64,000 bases of DNA. Origin: Atopsyche davidsoni (lineage: Eukaryota; Arthropoda; Insecta; Trichoptera; Hydrobiosidae). Under the pieces are notes generated by a model. That model did not search any database and was not told the DNA's origin. It worked only from the letters and a program-made list of their open reading frames with translations. Both the position numbers and the translations under genes were made by a program. Position 1 is the first letter of the stretch; each line of letters begins with the position of its first letter. Positions 12,384 through 23,810 of this stretch are shown here, one piece after another. The stretch lies in the NCBI GenBank assembly GCA_022113835.1, contig JAILWY010000009.1:18877501-18941500 (forward strand), written 5' to 3'.

Positions 12384-13860
12384 GTGACCTGTCGATTCTG
12401 CAATGCTTTACATTATCAAGCAGAAAACCCATCAGATGGAAAGTTCAACGATTACTGTCACAAAAGTAAAGTGAAACTACCAGCAAGGCCTATTTCCCCA
12501 GTATATTTAAAGGATATTTATAATGGAAATTTCAAGAGAAAAATAAGATCATACGATAACAGTATATCTTTTGCATCAATGGGAGCTAAATTAACAGTGG
12601 GCCACTCTGCTTCAAAGTTCAAGGCCAAGTATATCACAGAACTTCGCACCTTCATCCAACTGATGATACAAAATTAAAGCATTATTCATCTTATTATGTT
12701 CAAACACTATCGCATCGTTCATAGAATACGTCATTTTATGACGGGCTAGAAGATAGGAAAAGAAATTGCGTGTCGAAGATGATGGAAATGAAATGATGGA
12801 AACGCTACCAACATTGGTCATATGTGCATACTTCCTGCTTCGTATACTGGAAGCCCAAGACATATGCATGAGTATGCTCAAGATACTTTGACGTATTTGA
12901 CGTAGGCATACAGGCGATTGAATGGCAAAAACAGAGTTTACCGCACGCTCATATTCTAATTTGACTGAAAGTAAAAATTGTTCCAACTCAAATCGATAGT
13001 TTTATATCTGCTGAACTACCGAATCTACAAGAAGATCCGATACTTTCTGACGTTATCTGCAAGAACATGATTCACGGCCCATGCGGAGCATTGAATATGA
13101 ATTCGCCTTGCATGAAAGACGGCAAATGCACGAAAAGATATTATTATTGAAACTCAAACTGGTGAGGATGAAAGCCAGAAGATGGAGGATTCACCGCCAC
13201 CATTAAAGTAAGAAACGTTGATATTGACATTGACAACAGATGGATTGATCCATACAGTCCAATACTGTCTAAAACATTTCAAGCTCATATCAATGTGGGG
13301 ATACTGCAACTCCGTAAAATCCATCAAGTACATATGCAAATATGTTAACAGAGGCAGTGACATGGCAGGTTCTGGCTTTCAAATCGAAACGATGAATTCA
13401 CTCAATTTCAGATGGGTCATTACATTAGCAGTAATAAAGCTGTCTGGCGAATTCTTGGTTTCAGTATTCATGAACGATATTCAACGGTTTAACATCTTGC
13501 TGTTCATTGAGAAAACGGTCAACGTGTTTATTTTACCGAAGAAAATGCCGAAGAACGAGCTGCACAGCCACAAAATACAACACCTACGGCTTTTTTTAAT
13601 TTGTATCAAGCTGATAATTTTGCGTTCCTGAAGTTCCAAAATATTACGCTTGGAACACAACAAGCAAAATGTGTTTTTTATGGCTTCTGCCATAACCATC
13701 AACAAGGCTCAAGGCCAATTGCTTATTGTTGCTGGATTGAACTTAGAAAATTCCTGTTTTTCGCTCGACTAATTATATGTCGCTTGCTCCAGAGTTGGAA
13801 CGCCGAAAAATCTTTACACACCTATCGATAAACTCAAAATATTGTTTATCCGCTAGCATT
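12384..13860 (+). pseudogene. Helitron Rep-helicase relic (N-terminal and Rep parts)
   Basis: The 12384-12677 frame matches the N-terminal Helitron region: a CRFCNALHYQAE zinc-knuckle-like start, then FNDYCHKSKVKLPARP and FASMGAKL. After stops, fragments of the Rep/replication initiator region follow: a SAELPNLQEDPILSDVI segment near 13005, MIHGPCGALN near 13070, and IKYICKYVNRGSDMAG near 13320. The C-terminal helicase block (AITINKAQGQ-like) is near 13690. Most of the helicase is deleted. Multiple frameshifts and stops make it inactive. Confidence 0.85.
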
Positions 13861-13960
13861 AATAAAAAACTTAATAAAAAAACTAAATTTCCTTTTTTCG
13901 AACAAATAAAATAATGTATTTCTTTTTTTAGCGTAGTAGAACACGCCGGATATCCGCTAG

Positions 13961-16169
13961 TATATAATTTAATAAATAATTTATAATAAATAAAATTATA
14001 TATAATAACCTTAATCTTTTTTATGTGTTATGTACACTTTTCTAAATTCACATTACAATATGTACTCGTAGTTTAGTAATAGCTCATTATATGAATTATG
14101 GGAATTAGAATGAACAATTCATACGAAGCTGCCCTGGGCGGCGCGGGAGCCTCGCGCTGGCGGCCCGCGGCGCACGCGGTCGGTGTGGCGGATGGGCAGT
14201 GCCAGGCTTGGATTGCACCGGAAACTGGCATCTGGAGCAACTTAAAGAGATACTAGCACCCCTAGCGGATTTTTGGCTCGAATCGCTTAGGCTTCTTCTT
14301 TTAACTGGTTCGAACATACAAGACGAGACCAAACAACGCAATGGTCGCATCCGAAACTCTGTCATACTTTATGATTAAATTTTGTAATATTAAATTTGTA
14401 TTGTTACAGTAAAAAAATTCGACATGTCAGTGAACACAATTGCCTTGTAAGATATGGAAAGGAATTGTAAAAAAAATCGAAATCGCTTCTCATGCGGGCG
14501 GAGAACAATCCTCCATTAGAGTCAGAGGGCAGCCCTGGGCCTGAACGAATCTGTCAAAGAATTAAATATGTTTCTAGCGCAGCCATTGCCGATGCAAATT
14601 TATTCAGAGAGGAGACTGTATTCTGCGCTGTGTGTTTATTGCGGAGGCTTTATTCCGTTCTGCAGGCCAAACGCTCTTCCCCTGAAGCATTCGAGAAATA
14701 TAAAAATGTTTACCTTTGTAACTTTTGGGCGGTAAAATATTACTCTGGCTCTTTCGTAGATTTTCGTGTATTTGTTGAGTATACTTCACCGCTACGCGCC
14801 GCTACAAGTTTTTTTTTTAATATGTTTGATGACATTATGATAATTTCTATTTTTTTATTTCCCAAAACTAATATACATTTAAAAAACATTTATACTCACA
14901 TTTATGCTATTATTTGTGATAATATATTTTTTTTTACAGCAAACATAATAACAGACATAAAAAAAACCAAAATAAGTGAAGCTTAAAATACAAACATCAA
15001 GTAAAATTTGCAAGCTCTTATAGAATCTCAGTAGCGTATAAAATTATATTCTCGGGTATCAAGCCGAGTCAATCCTTCGTCGGTTTTCCGACGTTACGTC
15101 TTCCGCTCTGAAATCTTTAACGTGATATGGCTTTTAAAAAAAGCCCAAATACCGGGCCCGCGCACTCCCGCAGGAGCTCTCTCGTGATAACTTGCGTTCA
15201 ATTTTCTTTTATGAACTTCTTGTCTGAGAAACAGGAATTTACGACGGGAAGTCGCATCGGAGATAAAGAATTCAAACGCAACATGCATATATCACTATGG
15301 ATACAGTTCATAAAACAGCAAAAAAAACTGTCAGCAAAGTAACCTCGGCCTATCCTAATGATATACATACAGTGATTTGTGGTTTTCGGTCGGTGTGCAA
15401 AAATACTGAATACCAGTGTACATTAGGAAAAGAATCGCATCGACAATTGCTGATCTCTGGGAGGTAAAAGGTCTCCCGCATATCGAGGCATCCACCAGAG
15501 GCTAACGGAGTCAGCGACTTTCGCTGGAATTAGTTCATTTTAATATTATTATATTATATTTTACTATTTAAGATATCATAATCATTTTAAAATTGAATTT
15601 TTTTTTAAAGAGGTATTCGCAACTATGTTTATTTTACAATAAATCTAAATGCACGTAAAATATCAGATACTGGTACAGATACGGATATTTGGAGTGATTT
15701 TTGAAACAAGCCTGAAAATTCTCAAATATTAATAAAATTGAAATATAAGATTTACGAACCTCGCACGGGAAGCGAGTAAAGGACGAAAGTTTAAAATGAT
15801 CTTATCTGCGATTGTTTAGCGCGTGATTTGGGCTTCTCCGAGGACGCGCTGTGAGGGGAAGCAGGCAGAGCCAAACTACAGGAAGACCTGAATATTGAGC
15901 GCCGCTCCGTCTGCCCCTAATGTGACAGCTGAAATGTTGCGGACTGTCCCGCTAGAGATAAACAATTCGTGCTCCTCACCAATCGCTCCGGCAGACAGGC
16001 AAACCACGACCAATCCAACTACATATAATGCAACGGCATCGTTTTAATACCATCAACCCTATACTACATATATAAGTCGGCTTGGGACCAAATAAGTTAA
16101 GCCCATTAAGATTACGACTAGAATGGTGTATCTAGTCAAACCCAGGTCAATAGAAAAGCCTATATTTAC
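13961..16169. other. Unassigned stretch
   Basis: No supported gene. The longest frame, 14492-14986 (164 codons), has no recognisable domain and a low-complexity, Phe/Ile-rich C-terminal half. GC-rich patch near 14125-14190. Confidence 0.45.
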
Positions 16170-16241
16170 ACACACATATACACATTTTTATATCTATAAA
16201 AAAATATTTATATCTATAGTAATATAAAAAATATTTATATT

Positions 16242-16278
<37 letters not shown>

Positions 16279-16396
16279 ATATTAACATATATATATTTTT
16301 TTATATGTATATTTTTATATGTATATTTATTTATATTTTTATATATATATATTTATTTATATTTTTATATATATATTTATTTATATTTTTATATAT
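16170..16396. repeat. TA-rich microsatellite
   Basis: About 225 bp of TATATTTA and (TA)n variants, interrupted and heterogeneous. Confidence 0.95.
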
Positions 16397-16465
16397 AGCA
16401 CCCAAAAAGCAGCTTCCGAGCGACTCCGATTGGCCCACACCGGAGGGGACTGCAAAACTGACGTG

Positions 16466-16489
16466 ACGCCACCCTTCTAAGGGTGGCGT
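16466..16489. repeat. Perfect 11-bp hairpin
   Basis: Arms ACGCCACCCTT and AAGGGTGGCGT separated by 2 bases. GC-rich and isolated; no T-tract or gene nearby that would make it a terminator. Confidence 0.7.
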
Positions 16490-16839
16490 GCATAACGGAA
16501 GATCTCCTCCTGAGAGGATATTAATTAGAAAGGGACAGAACTTGCATCGACTTCCTGAACCCAGAACACTGACTCTCTCCCTGGGACGAGAATCATTATA
16601 TCTCAAAAGAAGTGGTATTTCAGAATAACAAATAATAAACTTGATTTTTCCAAAGTTTTGATACGCTGCAAGTAATGGTATCAAAGAGTAGTGTGGCTAC
16701 AGGCTCGGCATAATATAGAACTTATACAAATTTTATCGACGCATCATTCATAATTGGATGCAAAAATATCTTATGAACTTGCAATAGAAGTCAAAGCAAC
16801 CGAATTCCGATTGACAGATATGCCGAAAGGCCAAAACGA

Positions 16840-16890
16840 AACTTCGTTTGATAATGCCAACGTGAAAGGTTGGCAAAACCAGTCATCAAT
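16840..16890 (+). ncRNA. Hammerhead-like ribozyme motif (Penelope-type), decayed
   Basis: Order of parts matches a type I hammerhead: a core block TTGATAA at 16848-16854 in the place of CUGANGA, stem II GCCAAC...GTTGGC at 16856-16874, then AAAA where GAAA is expected, and ACCAGTC. The same layout is clearer at 49990-50050. Here two core positions are changed and helix III (ACCAGT) is not self-complementary, so I expect no activity. Confidence 0.35.
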
Positions 16891-17029
16891 AAAACTAAAC
16901 GTTTAAATTATGTCACTCTTATTAAATATTTTGTTTTCAAAGCTAATTTGGATGTTGTCAATCAACTTTCAGCTGACAGTCATAATTTTTGTTTTCTTTA
17001 TATTCATGGAAAGGCCTTTGTTAGCATCA

Positions 17030-17835
17030 TTAACTTTGTTGACTTGGAACTGCAGGTCTTTAGCACTGTCACGTAGGAGAACAGTGTCATCGGCGATTTT
17101 AATACCGATTTCACAAACATCAAGGCCAGCGTTAAAAATCGCTTCGGAGTAAACGTTGAATATGGTAACATTGAAGATAGCTTGTCTGACTATAACAAAT
17201 TTCTATGTTGTTTTTGCCCACCTATTTCTATTCTTATTCGTGCGATTTGGTTCCAGTACAAATCCAATGTCTTTTCCTTCTAGCCTTATACTCGTATTAA
17301 TATAGTAGATGAAGCAGAAGTGCATGTTTACATAATCGAAAGCTTTTTCGTAGTCGATAAAGCACTTGAATACATTTTTTCGCTGGCCTTAACATTTTTG
17401 GATGAGTAGCGAATAATGCTTCTCTAGTATCTATAACCAAACTGTGTTTCGCTTATGTTGGAATCTATTTTTTTACACAATCCCTTATGTAAGACTCTAA
17501 GAAACAATTTTAAGACGTGGCTCATCAATCTTATTAGTCTGTATCCATTGCAGTGCTTTGCATTCGACTTCTTTGGCAACGTGACAAATATTTATTCTTG
17601 CAAGTCCTTGTGTATGGTTTCCGAGTCATAAATTTAGTTGAACGATTTGACTGGGTGTCTACGCTCCTTCCCTCCATCACCTCCAATTTCAATATTTATG
17701 TCATGTGGTTCAGTTGCTTTTTTATTCTTCAGAAGAGATAAAGCTCTCACAACGTCACTTTTCATAATTTCTAGTTCATCTTTATTGTTACCAGTATTTA
17801 AATACTTTGACCTATTGTCTGTTATTTTTATAAAC
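17030..17835 (-). pseudogene. LINE reverse transcriptase relic
   Basis: On the minus strand, several frames read as a non-LTR reverse transcriptase: NAKHCNGYRLIRLMSHVLK with FLRVLHKGL near 17530-17440, SNISETQFGYR near 17460-17430, VYSEAIFNAGLDVCEIGIKI near 17150-17100, and IADDTVLLRDSAKDLQ near 17095-17045, which corresponds to the RT active-site block (Y/F-x-D-D, here IADD). Stops and frameshifts are frequent. No endonuclease or poly-A tail located. Clade unassigned. Confidence 0.8.
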
Positions 17836-17856
17836 AGTTCTTTAATTAAGTTTTCC

Positions 17857-17905
17857 TATGCTTTTATTAAAATATATCAAAATGAAATTCACCAAGTACA
17901 GGGTT
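17857..17905 (+). repeat. Copy of a dispersed repeat linked to Penelope-like tails
   Basis: A segment of the form ttaaaatatatcaaaatgaaa followed by ttcaccaagtac also occurs in the tandem array at 22800-23045 and, inverted, at 58505-58575. Confidence 0.5.
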
Positions 17906-18015
17906 GGGCAGGGAGGTATGGATGATTTGAACGGGGCGCCACGCGAGATGGGGAAAACCTCGGTGGATAAAGAGTGAGGGTATCTGCTTGTCAGGAGCTG
18001 CTATTTTAGTAGCAA

Positions 18016-18700
18016 TGGAGACGTGGTCGATAGAGCATCGTGTGTTTGTGTACAACACCAATGTTGCAGCCAAACGATTATGGAAGACGATTCAGATTTG
18101 CAGAAACAATGTTGGAAACCTTGAATGACGATATTGTTTTTGTTATGAATGACGAAGCTCACTTTCATTCTACATGAAAAACCTTTAGACAGCGACAGAG
18201 AAACTGTTTGGTGTGCCATTGCTCGAAACTTCATTATTGATCCTTAGTTTTAGGTCGGACCGTCATTGTCAACACAGACCGTTACCTCACTAGGTCGTAA
18301 ACTCATGCAGCATCACTATGCTGCATGAGTTTTTTCTGCCACAATTGAGAAGATGACGTATCAACTTCAATACTGTATGGTTTCAACAATATGGAGCGAC
18401 ATGCCATACATTGAGAGCAGATATGGAATTTCTAAGGCAAACCTTCCCTGGACGCCTCATTTCGTTGCGTGGAGATGTGGATTGACCTCCTCGGTCGCCG
18501 GACCTGTCACCTTGTGACTATTTTTAATGGGGCTACATTAAAGGACGAGTTTACATAAACAAACCACGTACACAATAACACAAGAAATCCGAGCGGTTCC
18601 ACGTGAAATGCTTCGGACTATGGACAACTTGTCACAACGTCTACAGAAATAGTGGACAAAAACGGACGCCATTTAACAAATGTGATTTTTAAGCAATGTT
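18016..18700 (+). pseudogene. Mariner/Tc-family transposase relic
   Basis: Starts near 18016 with METWSIEHRVFVYNT, the N-terminus typical of an insect IS630/mariner-type transposase. Later frames give MNDEAHFHLHEKPL (first D of the catalytic triad) near 18145, DRETVWCAIARNFIIDP near 18195, and a GDVDWPPRSPDL-like stretch near 18470. Related in motif to the element at 45441-47660. The central DNA-binding part is deleted and frames are broken many times. A 15-bp perfect hairpin at 18299-18332 lies within it. Confidence 0.8.
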
Positions 18701-18949
18701 AAAAATTTCTTTTTTTATTTTTGTAATGGCAATATCCAAGTTACGCTGTAATATACCCAATCTGCATTTTTTTATGATTTTGTTCTCACAGACCGCCGGG
18801 TAGCTTTATGGGTGCTCCCAACGGACCACCCGTGTAATTTTATATGGCGCCGCCTGTAGTTTATGATCCCATTTTCAGGCTCGGTCGTGAAATACGTGTC
18901 TAAATCTATATCTGCATCTTGTTTGTTAAATCACGTACGTGTCTATGTT

Positions 18950-19134
18950 ATGTTTCGATGCACATCCTGTCTAACTGTGTAGATTATTTCCAAATTAAAA
19001 GGACTGTACTGCGCTGCTGCAGGCCGTACATGATGTACGCCGAATCTGTCTGGTCAAACGCGACCCAACACCTCATCGCGAGTATCCAGGCCGCCCAAAA
19101 CTCCTGCCTACGCCTCATCCTTTCAAGATAAGAT
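18950..19134 (+). pseudogene. Jockey-like LINE C-terminal fragment
   Basis: The frame reads KRTVLRCCRPYMMYAESVWS, then a QAAQNSCLRLIL segment. This is the conserved block downstream of the RT domain in jockey/RTE-like LINEs (LYKAVLRPxLxYAxxVW ... QNKxLRxI type). It is truncated at both ends, about 60 codons. Confidence 0.7.
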
Positions 19135-20035
19135 TTTTTATCTCTTGTAATCATACTTTTAATATGATAAATATGTGTTTTCCCGATTAAAGTTTAGGAA
19201 TTTGGAGATTATTATAACCGATGGATCTAGAACCCCAAGCATTAAGGTGTCCTTTTTTAAATTGGAAATAAAAGATTACAAATAAACCTATGGTAAAAGA
19301 TTAGTTAAAAAATTAAAACACTTTGGTCTTGGTTTTGAAAAGTCGTAATTTTATCAAATTTTTCAAATAATAAAGGACACCTAAATGCTTAGGGTTCAAG
19401 ATCCGTCGGTCACAATGATCGCCAAATTCCTAAACTTCAATCGGGAAAACACATATTTACCATATTAAAAGTATATTTATAAAAAATAAAAAAATCTTAT
19501 CTATAGCAAAGGGAATGTATCTAACTTTAGGCATTATTTTTTTTCTATTGGTGCAGTATATTTTCGTATTCTAACCTGTTTACAATTTTTAACTGTAAAT
19601 GTACATTTAAAGTTGCTATTAAAAATAATTATTCGTTGCATATTTGCCCCAACTCGACCCAATTATCAAAATTTTAAAACTATTATTGACTACTACTTAT
19701 TTTATATAAGGGGGTAAGTCCCATTTTCGAGTTTTTTTTATCATTTTCTCATACTTTTTGCGAAAAATCTACTGCACCAATCAAAAAAATTTAAATGCAA
19801 AAAGTTAGATACATCCCCTTTTCCAAATTTGAGATGTTTTTATTACTTATAAATTTACTTTTAATATGATAAATATGTTTTTCCGATTGAAGTGTAGGAA
19901 TTTGGCGATCATTATGACCGACAGATCTAGAACCCAATGCATTTAGGTGTCCTTTTTTAAATTGGAAATACAAGATTAAATATAAACCTTTTCCGGAGGA
20001 TTAGTTTAAAAATTAAAAATTTTTTTTTTAGATAC
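19135..20035. repeat. Foldback of three copies of a dispersed AT-rich repeat
   Basis: 19135-19330 and 19690-20035 run in one direction and 19330-19560 in the other; all share the landmarks tgataaatatgt, aggaatttggagat, gatctagaac and aggtgtccttttttaaattg (or their complement). The first two form a long imperfect inverted repeat. A fourth copy sits in the Helitron at 11740-12115. No coding potential. Probably a family of non-autonomous DNA transposons. Confidence 0.75.
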
Positions 20036-20591
20036 TTGGGGTGAAAATATAACGGTCTCCGACGGCTCCCGGGGCACCCTATACAAGAAGGAATGTCAAG
20101 TAGCCAAAAAGCATACCCAGGGGTGATTATTGCATCCTCCTGCCATACCTGTTATTGTTATAAATTCTTATCTTTGTTATTTAGTTCGTAAATATTTATT
20201 GCACATAAATACATGCAAATAAAGGGTTTTCCCACTCATTTTCCCTGCCTAACACATTATTGAAACTATAGTAAATCATGAATGCTACCATTTAAGCCAC
20301 ACATTTCATGCCCCGAAACCTGCGCGCAGGACGGGGACAGCCACGCACCACACCACAACCAACTGTAATATAACCTAATGAAAAATAAAAGAATTTTGAA
20401 ATATAAAATTTTTATTTCGCTGCTGCAGAAATAATTATCTCACCATCGGCGAAGCTCTTTCTGCCGATGGTATAAAATAAAGTCCATAACAAAGTATTAA
20501 AAGTGTTGCTATTCCATACGTTCGAGAGAAATCCGGTGTGCATCCTACGGTCACCATAACATAAATTGGTATCACAAGTGAAATACCATAA
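20036..20591 (-). other. Possible C-terminal/3' flank of piggyBac copy 1
   Basis: No clear match, but the open minus-strand frame at about 20412-20600 abuts the hAT insertion that interrupts the piggyBac C-terminal region, so it may be the end of that element. I cannot show the cysteine-rich tail expected there. Confidence 0.3.
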
Positions 20592-21342
20592 CACGGTGGT
20601 CCCCAACCCTGTGCCCGCGGGCGCCATGGCGCCCGCCGATCATTTTCCGTGCGCCCGCCGACAATTTTCCTGTCCGACCAAAATAAAAAAATTATTTAAA
20701 AAATAAAAATATATTTTTTACTAATTAAAATGAGAAATGTAAACAAAAATAAGTTAATCGTTATAATTTTCAATATAATAATTCTTTCCAGAAAATCGTA
20801 AAAAAGTCTGTTGAAATAGTATCTTATGGTGGCTGATACAGATTTGCGTCCTTAATGTCGAAATCGCCACTTCTGAAGCGATTAAACCAATTTGAACAGG
20901 AAGTTTTCGATGGAGCAAATTTTCCATAGGTCTTCTCAAGAAAACGACGTACTTCAGCTGCATTTTTTTTCAAGTTAATGCAGAAAAGCACAACTTTCCG
21001 CAAATGCTGTTTTTTGGCACAAAACTCGACATCTTCATTGTTACAAAAAAAGTTTGCGTTGTGATTTTTGTTGGTAGCTACCAACACAAATGTCTTATTA
21101 ATGACTGATGTCTAATATATAAAACAACACAAGTTTAGAATAGTCAAGCGTCGTTAGCGCCATCTATGTGTGAAAGCCAAAAACTTAGTAGCGCACCTAA
21201 AAAGATACCTTCTTTTTTTTTTCAGCCGGCATTGGTACTACTTTCGGGTGCAGAATCATACATTGGAAAAATAAATGGCGCCCGCCGCCCGACCGGCGGG
21301 CGCCATTTGTGCTCTTGTGTCCAAAAAGGTTGGGGACCCGTG
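20592..21342. mobile_element. hAT-type non-autonomous element (copy 3)
   Basis: Imperfect terminal repeats: CACGGTGGTCCCCAACC at the left and the complement of GGTTGGGGACCCGTG at the right. Each end carries a GC-rich foldback: a 20-nt perfect palindrome at 20617-20636 (GCGGGCGCCATGGCGCCCGC) and a 14-bp hairpin at 21273-21286/21295-21308. Similar flanks (cataac / aataac) suggest a decayed target duplication. It sits in the piggyBac relic. Confidence 0.65.
20830..21087 (-). pseudogene. Mariner transposase N-terminal fragment
   Basis: Minus frame from about 21030: EFCAKKQHLRKVVLFC, then KKNAAEVRRFLEKTYGK and SCSNWFNRFRSGDFDIKDA. This is the mariner N-terminal helix-turn-helix up to the GDFDxKD linker. 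It ends where the catalytic domain should start. Lies inside the hAT-type element, implying insertion or capture. Confidence 0.8.
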
Positions 21343-21349
21343 CAATAAC

Positions 21350-22175
21350 CTATTTGACACGTCTTACGTTGATAAGAATCTGTAGTAGATTTAGGCAATG
21401 TCCCTTTCGTAATTGTTTCTTCTTTTGGTTGTTTACAAGCTTCTTGAAAATCGGCGGCAAGTTCTACTGCTAACTCGAGTAAAAAATCTTGTCGCGAGAT
21501 ATTTTCTCCTGTCGTTTGCTTGTACAAAATCCAGTAATTTATGCCAGCTAAATCAAGGATATTGACAAATACTTGGAGAGGCTAACTGCAAGACTTAGAT
21601 TCTGTGGTATATTTCCTCGCCATTTGATCGGTCATGTCTACACCAAATTTAGTTTGATTATAATATGAAACGGTGTCAGGTAAACATTTATCATTGTTTT
21701 CGACTGTTACTGATTTATGTTTAGAACTAAGTAAAAGAGCTTTTTTGTTGTTGTTTTTTTTATAGATTGTAAGAGTACAATTATCTGTTGTGAAAATTTT
21801 CGATGAAAAGCGTTCCATATCATCTTTTTTTTGCGTTGCAATAATTGGTAATTCCCTTTTATTTGAGCGGATAGTTACGACTAACCTTCTTTCTTTTTTT
21901 TTTTCATTAGGAGTTTTGTTGCTAGGGATTTGCTTGTAAATAAGTTGTTTGTGATTACAGTTCTTCCGCAACCCGTAAATGGTTCCATGAGTTTGAGTAC
22001 AACATATTCAGTGAGTGGTACTGAAGAGGGCATATTTTCCTAGATATGGAATTGCATTTATGGTGTATTTTCTATCGACGTCAGATGCTAACCAAGATTT
22101 GATTCCAAATTTATCAGGCTTGTTAGGCATGTATTGCGTAAATCTTCATCTTATTTTAGTTGGAAATAGCTGTTT
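21350..22175 (-). pseudogene. piggyBac transposase relic, C-terminal half
   Basis: Minus-strand frames give [20 protein letters not shown] near 22175-22115, FGIKSWLASDVDRKYTINAI near 22110-22050, [20 protein letters not shown] near 21660-21610, and LQVFVNILDLAGINYWILYK near 21580-21525. GVD is the third catalytic aspartate of piggyBac. The gene is cut at 22176-22183 by the hAT insertions and resumes at 28354. Stops and frameshifts show it is dead. The same family sits in Shc intron 2. Confidence 0.88.
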
Positions 22176-22799
22176 GTCTACAGCAGGGGTTCCCAAAGTG
22201 GTCAATATCGACCCCCATGGGTCGATTTCGCCCTGCAAGGGGTCGATGACAGCGAAAAATAAAATTGGGGGTCCATGAGCTGTAAATGTGGGTCTACGAG
22301 AGTGGATCCCATTTAAGCAGGTCATCACCAAAATTTAGACATTTCGTAAATTTCATAATGCACCGAACATAGATTGTACCTATGTACTTTGTGACGAATA
22401 AAAAAACTATACCGACGTACCAGTTTGGAGCTTATGACATAAGACGAACAATTACGATCTTGTTGCCTTTTATTAAAAATCATTTACAGGAGCTAATAAA
22501 CTCGGATGGGCAGCGAGCTAATTGGTTGTACGGAGCGCCGATGGGCGTAATAAAATAAATTGATTTGACAAATATTCCGAGAAAATAAGGACACCTGTAC
22601 GGCTTAGGAACGTGGAAGCTTTGGCGACGGGGACAGACAGACCCTTCCAAGGGAGACAGTTTCAAATCGAGAGCCATTCAAGCCCAGGCCGCGGAAGAGT
22701 AACAATCATTTTTGACCCAGTAGTTATTTTGTGCTTGGTATTTTTTATTAAATTCGTTGATAAGTTCAGTCTTGCAACAGTTTTGCTTGCACGGACATT

Positions 22800-23045
22800 T
22801 TGTGTGTTTTTAAGTAATGTATTTTATTCTATTTTAGATATTAAAACGAAATTCCACCAAGTACTCCCTGTCAAAAATATTGATTTTCCGAATGTTACTA
22901 TATTTGCATTTTGTATGTTTTTAATTAATGTATTTTATTCTATTTAAGATATTAAAATGGAATTCTACCAAGTATTCTCTGTCAAAAATATTGATTTTCT
23001 GAATGTTATTATACTTGCATTTTGTGTGTTTTTAATTAATAAAGG
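22800..23045. repeat. Tandem array of an about 111-bp unit, 2.2 copies
   Basis: Each unit runs from tttgtgtgttttta through attttattctatttaagata, ttaaaatggaattctacca, agtattctctgtcaaaaata to tttgcat. Copies diverge by roughly 10%. Single copies occur at 17857-17905 and, inverted, 58505-58575 beside hammerhead-like motifs. Terminal tandem repeats are typical of Penelope-like elements, and a Penelope fragment lies 0.8 kb away. Confidence 0.7.
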
Positions 23046-23140
23046 TATAATTAATTAATGGAACTGGTATTTATTTTGTAATACTCCATTTTATTACAAT
23101 AAAATAAAACCAAATGGTTTTGGAGACTACGTAAATTTCA

Positions 23141-23190
23141 CTATTAGCGAGAGCTCTTTCGCCGAACACGGCATCTTCAAGACCGAGTCT
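23141..23190 (-). ncRNA. Hammerhead-like ribozyme motif, Penelope-type
   Basis: On the minus strand: core UUGAAGA (23180-23174; CUGANGA with C3 changed to U), stem II GCCG-UGUU-CGGC (23172-23161), GAAA (23160-23157), then a self-complementary helix III AGAGCUCU (23157-23150) and C at 23149 as the cleavage nucleotide. A palindromic helix III is what dimeric hammerheads use. It lies about 0.6 kb downstream of the Penelope-like coding fragment on the same strand. Stem I pairing is weak, so activity is doubtful. Confidence 0.45.
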
Positions 23191-23810
23191 ATACAGAAAA
23201 AAGCGAAATTATGCATAACAAATTCAACAGAAATTCAAATGAGTCATTACAAATTAATGTGGAAAAATACTTCTATTGGGTGCTGTGAAACCCCATTAAA
23301 ATGATATTAACAGCAATAATTTTAATACTAAGTACTTAAATAAACTAGTTTGTGACGATTCCTGGCTGTCCTGGCCGCCACCTGAAAGCAATTAGTTTGA
23401 ATGCAGTGTTATGTGCCTCGTCTCGGAACGTCACTAGCTTGACATGTGACTCCCGCGGATGTACAATACTTGAAGGACTCTCGTTCAACGTTGATAAATG
23501 ATAACAGCTTTCAATACTTTAATTATGTCGTTTATTTCACGGAGAGACAATGTCTAGTCTCGTCTGTGGACAAGTCAGTTATGCTCTCAGGCGAGCAATG
23601 ATGGTTAGCTTTCTAATACACAGGTATAATTTTACAAAGGGTCGGTCAGCAATAAACAGATAAGGTACACACCGGACGCTGCCATAATAAAACTAAATGG
23701 CAGTGTTTACTTAGAAGATATAAAAAGGTAAAACACGAAGACAAGGCCAATGGCGGCTTTCGTCCTTTGAAATGGTAATCTACAGGTTGGGTGGTCACTT
23801 AACAGCAGAA

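Larger units (their letters stand above)
11165..13960 (+). mobile_element. Decayed Helitron, both ends readable
   Basis: 5' end at 11165 begins TCTAATATATATAATAGCC, preceded by A. 3' end at 13957-13960 is CTAG followed by T, preceded by ACGCCGGATATCCG. A/T flanks without target duplication and TC...CTAG ends are Helitron hallmarks. Length 2.8 kb, shortened relative to autonomous Helitrons, and it carries an unrelated repeat at about 11740-12115. The 5' segment also occurs inverted at 5036-5378 and the 3' terminus recurs at 6719, 31317 and 47696. Confidence 0.85.

Noticed and set aside
14492..14986. 164-codon plus-strand frame
   Set aside because: No recognisable domain, low-complexity C-terminus, AT-driven; not enough to call a gene.
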